NCBI GenBank assembly: GCA_900772035.1
Contig: CAAGQE010000371.1
Location: 1-5,077, forward strand
DNA: 5,077 nucleotides
DNA from: Candidatus Gastranaerophilales bacterium
GTDB taxonomy: Bacteria; Cyanobacteriota; Vampirovibrionia; Gastranaerophilales; Gastranaerophilaceae
Direction: 5' to 3'
Part shown: piece after piece, positions 1 to 5,067 of the stretch
Layout of the letters: the number at the start of each line of letters is the position of its first letter
Numbering within the stretch: position 1 is the stretch's first letter
The notes under the pieces: model-generated
Database searches by the model: none
Told to the model about the DNA's origin: nothing
Seen by the model: the letters and a program-made list of their open reading frames with translations, nothing else
Position numbers and translations under genes: made by a program

Positions 1-59
1 AAATTAACAAGTTTTTGTTTAAAAGTTTTCATTATATCTTCATAATTCTTGTTATTCAT
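1..59 (-). CDS. 5' end of a probable tandem paralogue of the neighbouring kelch-like membrane protein (partial, runs off the left edge)
   Basis: Reading leftward from the ATG at 57-59 gives 19 codons, MNNKNYEDIMKTFKQKLVN, open to the window edge. A good ribosome-binding site, AGGAG (minus strand, 64-68), sits 4 bases before the ATG. Codons 16-20 (K-L-V-N-F, the last incomplete) lie in a 15-base stretch identical and in frame with codons 21-25 of the upstream 537-residue gene (1-15 versus 1662-1676). Both genes also share TAGGAGTTTT in front of the start and begin M-x-x-K-N. I infer a tandem duplicate of that gene, in the same transcription unit with 62 bases between them. Too little is present to see a domain. 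A chance match in AT-rich DNA is possible, but the agreement of start, ribosome-binding site and frame argues against it. Confidence 0.6.
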   Translation of the reverse strand, partial: MNNKNYEDIMKTFKQKLVN

Positions 60-121
60 AAAACTCCTAACTGTTTTCTTCCTATCGGTAAGATGTTCTA
101 CTTGATAAAATAAATTCGAGA

Positions 122-1735
122 CTATTTGACCTCAATTATTTGTACTCGTTTATGCGGAATGCTGTTTTTGTCGTCATCAAATGATGTACCGCCAATGACC
201 ATTACCCGTTTATCGTCAATCTTTTCTATTTTGGAATAATTGTGACCATAGATAAAATCAGGACCTTTTTGAGCAGGATGATTGTTATAATCAACAAATA
301 CAGTATGTTTGCATCTTTCATCGGATGCGTTTGATTTTGCACCACAAGTCAGTAAATACTGATTAGGCGCAAGACTGATATATTTCAGTTTTTGGGTAAC
401 TTCATCTTCTAAACTCAATCCTAATTCGCGATTTAGGACTTGGTTTGTGTAGTTTACAAAATCTTTGTTGCTAAGTTTCAAAATCTCATCCGCTTCCCTA
501 AAAGAGTTCGTTTCGTTATCAAAAATCCACGTTGAATTTTTGTTGATAAACATAACATCATTGTTTTTTAGTTCTATTTGAAAATAATTATCAAGCAAAA
601 TATCAGGATTATTTTCCGCGAAAAAGCGATTTTGAACGGGATCATAAATTTCTATATGATCAATATCTACATATTCTTCAATATTTCTGCCGTCATCGTA
701 TCTTCTTAACTTTTTAAAAGGAATAATCATTTTTCCGTTTTTAAGCACTTTTATTCCATACGGTTCAACTCCTTTTCGGGGTTGTTGCGCAAAATCAGCA
801 AAACTTTCTGCTTCCATCGTGTCAGGATTTAATAAAAACGGGCGACCGACCGCACATTCTATGTTAAATTTTGAAGGCAAAGTATTAAACACCTCTACAA
901 CAAGGTATTTGTCTTTATATTTTGCGTAACTCTTTAATGCCGTGAATTTTATCGGATTTTCTATGGAGTCAAATTCATTCTTTTTGAAAACATACTTATC
1001 CATTTTATCTTCACGTTTCCAAATAAAACTCGGATTAGAAAAATTATAGACATTATTTTCCGTATCAACGAACAAAATTCCCCCGTTACGGTCATAATCA
1101 CTTCTATAATTTTTTACTTTTACAAATTTGTTTTTATTTTTTCTATATACTTCAGCGGAATAATAACTATAATGTTTGTCATAGTAGTTATATAAACCCT
1201 TTATTATGTCATCAAACGACGATAACACGATTGAAAACGGTTTCAAAACATTTGCCCAAAATGGATTTTCGATTGGATATAAATCATCTAATCTCGATAA
1301 ATAAAAACACTTCGAGTCACAATCGTTATTATAAATATAAATATCACCGTTATTGAGTTTTGTTGTAGTTACAAAAATTGACGATTTTGTTCTTTTAGGA
1401 CCGGAATAGATACAAACAGGCTTATTATTCATTCTCGCGAAAAATTTATTCGTTTTAATATAATTCATGAAATTATTGCAGAAGAAACAAATAATAAAAT
1501 TCAGCAAAATAACTAATATACAAATAACAAATATTCTTTTTGCTTTTAAAAGGTCTTTTTTTCTAATATGTTTTTTTAACTCATCTGGTCGTTCAAATTC
1601 ATCTTCGGATGCCGTAGAATAATCAAAATCGGGAATGTCTTCGCCCCAAACCCTTTTCCAAAAATTAACAAGTTTTATGCGAATATTACCGAAAAATCGC
1701 ACAAAATTATCACCTAAACTGTTTTTATCAACCAT
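122..1735 (-). CDS. Single-pass membrane protein with kelch/beta-propeller-like extracytoplasmic domain, function unknown
   Basis: This 537-residue protein starts at an ATG (1733-1735) with AGGAG (1746-1750) 10 bases upstream. Residues 1-66 are a charged cytoplasmic tail, acidic at about 32-52 and basic at 58-67. Residues 68-86 form one hydrophobic helix. The basic side faces inward, so by the positive-inside rule the remaining ~450 residues are outside the cytoplasm. That part has repeated short beta-strand patterns of kelch/propeller type: LKNGKMIIPF (331-340) then IEIYDPVQNRFF (361-372); NNDVMFINK (391-399) then WIFDNETNSF (403-412); and DDKRVMVIGG (507-516) then VQIIEV (531-536). The 'GxxLi..GG...aeiYDp.tn.f' rhythm is typical of kelch blades, but only the last blade keeps the Gly-Gly pair. 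Cysteines 139/143 and 465/475 could form disulfides outside the membrane. No catalytic motif is seen. It is clearly more AT-rich than the genes to its right. Role unknown; ligand binding or surface adhesion is a guess. Confidence 0.8.
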   Translation of the reverse strand: MVDKNSLGDNFVRFFGNIRIKLVNFWKRVWGEDIPDFDYSTASEDEFERPDELKKHIRKKDLLKAKRIFVICILVILLNFIICFFCNNFMNYIKTNKFFARMNNKPVCIYSGPKRTKSSIFVTTTKLNNGDIYIYNNDCDSKCFYLSRLDDLYPIENPFWANVLKPFSIVLSSFDDIIKGLYNYYDKHYSYYSAEVYRKNKNKFVKVKNYRSDYDRNGGILFVDTENNVYNFSNPSFIWKREDKMDKYVFKKNEFDSIENPIKFTALKSYAKYKDKYLVVEVFNTLPSKFNIECAVGRPFLLNPDTMEAESFADFAQQPRKGVEPYGIKVLKNGKMIIPFKKLRRYDDGRNIEEYVDIDHIEIYDPVQNRFFAENNPDILLDNYFQIELKNNDVMFINKNSTWIFDNETNSFREADEILKLSNKDFVNYTNQVLNRELGLSLEDEVTQKLKYISLAPNQYLLTCGAKSNASDERCKHTVFVDYNNHPAQKGPDFIYGHNYSKIEKIDDKRVMVIGGTSFDDDKNSIPHKRVQIIEVK

Positions 1736-1761
1736 TAAAGAAAAACTCCTATACTATAATC

Positions 1762-1790
1762 ATTATACAAATTTTAACTGCAGTTTGCAA
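1762..1790 (-). promoter_or_regulatory. Proximal sigma-70-like promoter of the kelch-like membrane protein gene
   Basis: On the minus strand, TTGCAA (1785-1790) and TATAAT (1762-1767) are separated by exactly 17 bases, a 10/12 match to the sigma-70 consensus. Transcription would start near 1755 and give a ~20-base leader containing the AGGAG ribosome-binding site. The -10 box is half of a perfect 13-base palindrome, TATAATCATTATA (1755-1767), where a repressor could sit. Inferred from sequence only. Confidence 0.6.
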
Positions 1791-1876
1791 TCCGTCTGAT
1801 TATTTTTTGCTCGACAAATACCAACTTAAATTTGATACCATATTTACATCTAAATTTTTCTATAAATATGACAAAC

Positions 1877-1924
1877 CAATAGTATTATACCATTTTTCAA
1901 TAGTACAGTCAATTGATTTACTAT
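1877..1924. promoter_or_regulatory. Candidate operator: TACTATTG direct repeats and an inverted TACTAT copy between divergent promoters
   Basis: TACTATTG occurs twice on the minus strand, at 1877-1884 and 1898-1905, spaced 21 bases start to start (two helical turns). One copy is in the spacer and one lies between the -10 box and the expected start of the leftward promoter. A plus-strand TACTAT at 1919-1924 makes an inverted arrangement with the 1898-1905 copy around the palindrome TCAATTGA (1909-1916). A fourth TACTAT (plus) lies at 1752-1757 by the proximal promoter. This geometry suits a DNA-binding regulator, and the adjacent XRE protein is the natural candidate. This is inference. Confidence 0.4.
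1884..1912 (-). promoter_or_regulatory. Distal, near-consensus sigma-70 promoter reading toward the kelch-like membrane protein gene
   Basis: On the minus strand, TTGACT (1907-1912) and TATAAT (1884-1889) are separated by 17 bases, an 11/12 match to consensus and the strongest promoter in the window. The start would be near 1877, giving a leader of about 140 bases before the ATG at 1735 that runs through the proximal promoter. The direct repeats TACTATTG flank its -10 box. No hairpin or terminator is evident in the leader. Confidence 0.6.
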
Positions 1925-1959
1925 CTGTTAACTCATTATAAACACCTTAAAAATATAAT
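1913..1959 (+). promoter_or_regulatory. Probable promoter region of the XRE regulator gene
   Basis: TTGATT (1913-1918) and TATAAA (1937-1942) are separated by 18 bases, a plausible rightward promoter with a start near 1949. A perfect TATAAT also lies at 1954-1959 but lacks a good -35 at 16-18 bases. The -35 at 1913 directly abuts the -35 of the leftward promoter (1907-1912), so polymerase could hardly occupy both at once. Which -10 is used cannot be told from sequence. Confidence 0.45.
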
Positions 1960-1979
1960 ATTCTGTTTTTGAGGATATT

Positions 1980-2300
1980 ATGGACAACAACATTAAAAAA
2001 CTTATCGGACAGAGAATTAAAGAAATCAGAACTTCAAAAAAAATCACGCAGCAGCAACTTGCGGAAATGATTGACATAGACCAACGAAGCCTTAGCGCTA
2101 TCGAGTGCGGAAACAATTTTCCGACGAAAAATCTTTTGAAAATCGCAAATTCTCTCGGCGTCGAACTCAAAGAAATTTTCGACTACGAACACATTTCGTT
2201 GAGCGAAGATGAAAAAATAAAAGAAATTTCAACAAACCTCAAAAAGTTGTCCGCGCACGATTTGAATATCGTTTACAGGCTCGTCAAAACAATGGCTTAA
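1980..2300 (+). CDS. XRE/Cro-C1-family helix-turn-helix transcriptional regulator (106 aa)
   Basis: The product is a small DNA-binding protein. Residues 8-68 form a complete Cro/C1-type helix-turn-helix domain: IGQRIKEIRTSKKITQQQLA (helices 1-2), a recognition helix at about 34-43 (DQRSLSAIEC), then the typical G-x-x-x-P-T-x-x-L-x-x-I-A-x-x-L-x-V (44-61) and LKEIFDYE. Residues 75-106 are a short, charged, probably helical tail that could serve dimerisation. No sensor, protease or toxin domain is present, so the inducer, if any, is unknown. The ATG is preceded by GAGGA (1971-1975) with a 4-base gap. It is transcribed away from the membrane-protein gene across a 244-base control region, which suggests autoregulation and control of that neighbour. 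Its stop codon overlaps the stop of the convergent glycosyltransferase gene. No antitoxin role is supported, since no toxin-like partner is adjacent. Confidence 0.92.
   Translation: MDNNIKKLIGQRIKEIRTSKKITQQQLAEMIDIDQRSLSAIECGNNFPTKNLLKIANSLGVELKEIFDYEHISLSEDEKIKEISTNLKKLSAHDLNIVYRLVKTMA
2297..2300. other. Tail-to-tail overlap of two stop codons (TTAA)
   Basis: The regulator's TAA (2298-2300, plus) and the glycosyltransferase's TAA (2297-2299, minus) share the palindrome TTAA. No intergenic space remains, and I see no stem-loop plus T-run nearby in either direction, so each transcript probably extends into the other gene. Confidence 0.9.
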
Positions 2301-3823
2301 CCGTTGATATTATTGACTTTTCGGCATTTATAAATCGTGTAATTATCACCTGATTTTTTATAAATTATCTCGCAGTTATTTTTCATCCAATCGGAAATTC
2401 TGCCAAAATCAATATATTTTTCATCTCGGTAGAAATAAACATTTTTGCCCGTGGGAACGGAGTTTAGCGGTTCAATATCGACAAAATTGTCCACCAAAAT
2501 TTGTTCGGGCTTAAAACGTTTTTCCCTGTCATAAAGCCCGAAAGACACGTCGTTAACCGTCGAGATGAAAATGTAATCGTCGGATTTCACATCCGAATTA
2601 TAAAGATATCTGACAAAATCCCGCGCCGTTGCAACTTTTATATGCTCCTTAGTTTGCAAAAATTCTTTTGAAAAACTATAGATATTTTCAAAATTTATCA
2701 GACAAAAATAGAAAATCAAAAGAAAAACAGCGAGTTTCTTTTTGCCGAAATCGCAATAATCAAGCGGTTTTACGAGCAAAATTACATATATCGGAAGCAA
2801 ATAGAGAATAATTCTTTCGGGGCAAAACGGATAGAGATGAAAAAATCCCAAAATCATCGCGAGTGCAAACGGCGCGCTGAATAAGAAAAACTTAAACCTG
2901 TCATTTTTGAAAAAAATCACAAGCGAAGCCACAACCGCAATCACCGAAAGCCAAATATTGTAAAACATATAGCCCGATGCACCTGTTTTAAAAATCTCAC
3001 CGCTGCAATTGAAAAATCTGAAATAATCCATAACTTGATGAATTTTTGTCGGAAAGAAATACGAAGTGTAGCAATATGTCGTCTTTTGCCAAAAGTCTTG
3101 CAGCACTTGGTTTTGAATGGTCGGCAAACAATTGACAAAGAAAAATCCCGTCATCAAAGCACCAAACGGCAACAAAAATGAAACGACCGACAAAATATTG
3201 ACGTTCTTATTTTTCAAATCACGGAAAAACAGGCAAAGCGCCAAAATACCGATTAAAAATATCGCGGTATAAGACGCAAAGCAACACAATGCCGCAGCAA
3301 TTCCGCAAAACACAAGTGAAACATTTGAAAGTTTTTTGTCTTTTATCCAAAGCCCCGCGAGCAAAATTGCAACCGTGAAAAACGCATCGCCTGTGTATTG
3401 TTTCAAAATCGAGGTGAAATACAATAATCGCGGTGAAAAAGCGATTATAAAAACCGCCGCCAAAACAGATAGTTTGTTTTTAAAAATTTTCAGCGATAAC
3501 GGCACAAACAATAAAACCGTCAAAACGGAATACAGCCAGACGGGAAACCTTAGCGCAATTTCGTTCAAATCAAATTTTGAATAGAGAATTTTTGTCAGCA
3601 TTAAAAAAATCGGCGGCGTGCATTGACCGTAATCTTGCGGTAAAAAAGCGCCCCAAAATCCTCTGCTTATTGCGTTTGAGAGCAAACATCCCTCGTCGCT
3701 GTACAGTTGGGAGGAAAAAAGCCACGCATGCACCCTAAGAGCAACTCCTACAAGGAGAATTGCGACTAATAGCACGATAAATAAAATATTTAAGGCTTTT
3801 TTATTTTTGCTCAATCCGTCCAT
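2297..3823 (-). CDS. GT39-like (ArnT/PMT-type, GT-C fold) membrane glycosyltransferase
   Basis: This is a 508-residue integral membrane protein. Residues 1-380 contain roughly ten to twelve hydrophobic helices (for example 11-29, 97-113, 119-134, 146-160, 167-200, 209-230, 288-305, 311-329, 337-352, 363-378). The first extracytoplasmic loop carries SDEG (42-45) after an N-terminal helix, as in GT-C enzymes where an acidic pair in this loop is catalytic or metal-binding. LKQYTGDAF (140-148) and YPFCPERIILYLLP (331-344) also fit bacterial GT39/PMT_2 proteins. Residues 381-508 form a soluble C-terminal domain. Family members move a sugar from a polyprenyl-phosphate carrier to a lipid, glycan or protein on the outer face of the inner membrane; the acceptor here is unknown. 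The start is firm because an in-frame TGA lies two codons upstream (3827-3829). No Shine-Dalgarno is visible. It lies 37 bases after the phosphoesterase gene on the same strand, probably in one operon. Confidence 0.82.
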   Translation of the reverse strand: MDGLSKNKKALNILFIVLLVAILLVGVALRVHAWLFSSQLYSDEGCLLSNAISRGFWGAFLPQDYGQCTPPIFLMLTKILYSKFDLNEIALRFPVWLYSVLTVLLFVPLSLKIFKNKLSVLAAVFIIAFSPRLLYFTSILKQYTGDAFFTVAILLAGLWIKDKKLSNVSLVFCGIAAALCCFASYTAIFLIGILALCLFFRDLKNKNVNILSVVSFLLPFGALMTGFFFVNCLPTIQNQVLQDFWQKTTYCYTSYFFPTKIHQVMDYFRFFNCSGEIFKTGASGYMFYNIWLSVIAVVASLVIFFKNDRFKFFLFSAPFALAMILGFFHLYPFCPERIILYLLPIYVILLVKPLDYCDFGKKKLAVFLLIFYFCLINFENIYSFSKEFLQTKEHIKVATARDFVRYLYNSDVKSDDYIFISTVNDVSFGLYDREKRFKPEQILVDNFVDIEPLNSVPTGKNVYFYRDEKYIDFGRISDWMKNNCEIIYKKSGDNYTIYKCRKVNNING

Positions 3824-3829
3824 TTTTCA

Positions 3830-3835
3830 ATTATA
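3830..3835 (-). promoter_or_regulatory. Possible -10 box placed for a leaderless glycosyltransferase transcript
   Basis: On the minus strand a perfect TATAAT is followed by six bases (TGAAAA) and then the ATG at 3823. The expected start point falls on or next to the A of the ATG. The gene lacks a ribosome-binding site, which fits a leaderless message. No good -35 is found 16-18 bases upstream, and the region is AT-rich, so chance is possible. Confidence 0.3.
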
Positions 3836-3860
3836 CTTGATTTTCGGCAAAAATAAAGTC

Positions 3861-4703
3861 TTATTTGAAGGTGATAACGACGATTTCGGGCAAGCAGTTG
3901 AATCTGACAGGCAAAATGCTTGTTCCGATGCCTTTTGTGATGAAAATCGTTCGATTATTTTCGACGACCAATCCGCTTGCATACCTGTTTCCATAGGCAG
4001 AAGGCACAACGAGCGCGCCGATGAACGGTAAAACGACCTGACCGCCGTGGGTGTGACCCGAAATCGTAACGTCAACATTTGACGGAACAAGTTCAAAAAT
4101 ATCGGGATTGTGGGTCATCAAAATTATCGGATTTTCGGCATTCTTGAGCGTTTTAGGTAAATCAGCCTTACTTTCGGTAAAATCGTTCGTTCCGGCAAGG
4201 GTGTATTTTTTGCCGTTTATGTTGATTTTTTTGTTTTCGTTGTCCAAAACAGTTATTTTTGCGTCAATTAAGGCATTTTTGACCTTGTTTTCGTCAAGCC
4301 AAATGTCGTGGTTCCCTATAATTGCGTAAACCCCGTTTTTTGCCGTTAATTGGCTGAGGTTAGCGGTAATTTTGTCAAAAGAGAGAGTTTGGAGGCGGGA
4401 AATCCCGTTTACATAATCCCCGACGAGTAAAATAATGTCGGCATCGGCTTGATTTAATAGTTTCACGGCTTTTTTCAAACGCCATTCGTCGTGTTTTTTC
4501 AGGTGAAAATCACCTGCTACCGCGATTTTTAAACCGCTGAGATTTTTATTTTTGATGGTAATATTTTTGACAATTAAACAATTCGGCTCAATTAAAACCG
4601 ACCATATAAACAAGATAAAGAGCAATGATATCAATACTTTAAAGCCAGTTGAACGCTGTTTTAAAAAATCGAGACCCGACTGAAAACTTTTTGATAAACT
4701 CAT
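3861..4703 (-). CDS. Membrane-anchored calcineurin-like metallophosphoesterase, YkuE/YaeI type
   Basis: The 280-residue product has an N-terminal membrane anchor at about 22-40 followed by a complete metallophosphoesterase domain. The metal and active-site motifs are all present: GDFH (64-67), GD (95-96), GNHD (130-133), THNPD (197-201) and GHTHGGQ (216-222). The ending GIGTSILPVRFNCLPEIVVITF is typical of the YkuE/YaeI branch. Family members are two-metal phosphodiesterases, and related enzymes act on nucleotides, UDP-sugar lipids (Chlamydia LpxG) or cell-envelope phosphodiesters; the substrate here cannot be read from sequence. I chose the ATG at 4701-4703 because GAGGTGG (4706-4712) lies just upstream. 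The frame stays open to an ATG at 4838, but those 45 extra codons are intergenic and repeat sequence and give no conserved protein. It is probably the first gene of an operon with the glycosyltransferase. Confidence 0.92.
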   Translation of the reverse strand: MSLSKSFQSGLDFLKQRSTGFKVLISLLFILFIWSVLIEPNCLIVKNITIKNKNLSGLKIAVAGDFHLKKHDEWRLKKAVKLLNQADADIILLVGDYVNGISRLQTLSFDKITANLSQLTAKNGVYAIIGNHDIWLDENKVKNALIDAKITVLDNENKKININGKKYTLAGTNDFTESKADLPKTLKNAENPIILMTHNPDIFELVPSNVDVTISGHTHGGQVVLPFIGALVVPSAYGNRYASGLVVENNRTIFITKGIGTSILPVRFNCLPEIVVITFK

Positions 4704-4705
4704 AA

Positions 4706-4728
4706 CCACCTCATTTTGAATAATTATA
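4706..4728 (-). promoter_or_regulatory. -10 box and ribosome-binding site of the phosphoesterase gene
   Basis: On the minus strand TATAAT (4723-4728) precedes the ATG at 4703 by 19 bases, with GAGGTGG (4706-4712) between them as Shine-Dalgarno. The start of transcription would be near 4716, giving a leader of about 13 bases. The -35 region is poor (only T-rich sequence), so the promoter is weaker or needs an activator. Together they decide the start codon of the gene. Confidence 0.5.
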
Positions 4729-4796
4729 CAATATTTTTGAAAATAAAAAACAGAAAGATTTGAAAATTCACAAATAACACTTACCCAACAATTTTT

Positions 4797-4887
4797 GTCA
4801 TTTTGAGGGGGAAAAACCAAAAACGTAACCATGAACAATCGTTGATTTGCTTTGCAAAACAGATACTTCGCTACCGCTCAGTATGAC
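4797..4887. repeat. Intergenic repeat unit with imperfect terminal inverted repeats
   Basis: The left end, GTCATTTTGAGGGG (4797-4810), matches the reverse complement of the right end, GTCATACTGAGCGG, at 11 of 14 positions. The interior has no open reading frame of note. The right module, 4860-4887 read on the minus strand, follows the same pattern (GTCAT-CTGAG-G...GAAG-ATCTG) as the copy at 4976-5006. It resembles the non-coding GTCATTCTGAG...GAAGAATC repeats that are common between genes in many bacteria (from memory). No transposase is present. Confidence 0.6.
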
Positions 4888-4944
4888 TAAATCTTTTTTG
4901 TCATTCTGGCAGATTTTCGGTAGAGTGTAGTCGAACAAAGCAAA
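4846..4944. repeat. Imperfect 99-bp inverted repeat (head-to-head repeat modules)
   Basis: Outer arms TTTGCTTTG (4846-4854) and CAAAGCAAA (4936-4944) are perfect 9-base complements. Inner arms include GTATGAC (4881-4887) against GTCATTC (4900-4906), with CTACC (4871-4875) against GGTAG (4919-4923). The centre is a 12-base spacer, 4888-4899. The RNA or single strand could fold into a long interrupted hairpin. It overlaps the unit at 4797-4887 and seems to have arisen from two repeat copies facing each other. Confidence 0.5.
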
Positions 4945-4975
4945 CTCGTAAACAGGATGTTTTCGACAACTTTAC

Positions 4976-5067
4976 GTCATTCTGAGGGCATCGCCCGAAG
5001 AATCTGTTTTGACAATATTTAGTAAACCCTTGCGAATAATAAGATCCTGAAATAAATTCAGGATGAC
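4976..5067. repeat. Second intergenic repeat unit, GTCATTCTGAGGG...TTCAGGATGAC, with two hairpins
   Basis: The left end GTCATTCTGA (4976-4985) and the right end TCAGGATGAC (5058-5067) are complementary at 9 of 10 positions. Near the left end is a hairpin, 4979-5003, with stems ATTCT/AGAAT and GGGC/GCCC, a three-base loop ATC, and tandem G-A mismatches between the stems. Near the right end is a perfect 8-bp hairpin, ATCCTGAA (5044-5051) with TTCAGGAT (5057-5064) and a 5-base loop. Neither is followed by a T-run, so they do not look like intrinsic terminators. Confidence 0.65.

Noticed and set aside
1800..1841. 13-codon minus-strand frame (MVSNLSWYLSSKK) in the leader of the distal promoter, a possible leader peptide
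   Set aside because: No Shine-Dalgarno precedes it and no attenuator-type hairpins follow. A frame this short is expected by chance.
1928..2170. 80-codon minus-strand open frame opposite the XRE gene
   Set aside because: It is antisense to a clear helix-turn-helix gene, has no ribosome-binding site at its start and resembles no protein family.
1980..2300. XRE protein as the antitoxin of a toxin-antitoxin pair
   Set aside because: No small toxin-like gene is adjacent. The neighbours are a large membrane protein and a glycosyltransferase.
2941..3584. Open frames inside the glycosyltransferase gene (minus 2941-3138, plus 3336-3584)
   Set aside because: They are shadows of a long membrane-protein gene with continuous family-like sequence.
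3807..4031. 74-codon plus-strand frame across the phosphoesterase-glycosyltransferase junction, and the 89-codon minus frame at 3827-4096
   Set aside because: Both overlap the conserved C-terminus of the phosphoesterase in other frames and show no protein features.
5044..5064. Perfect 8-bp hairpin considered as an intrinsic terminator
   Set aside because: No T-run follows on either strand, and the stem is part of the repeat end, so termination is not supported.
4797..5067. CRISPR array
   Set aside because: The repeats are imperfect, in mixed orientation and unevenly spaced, with no uniform spacers or cas genes.
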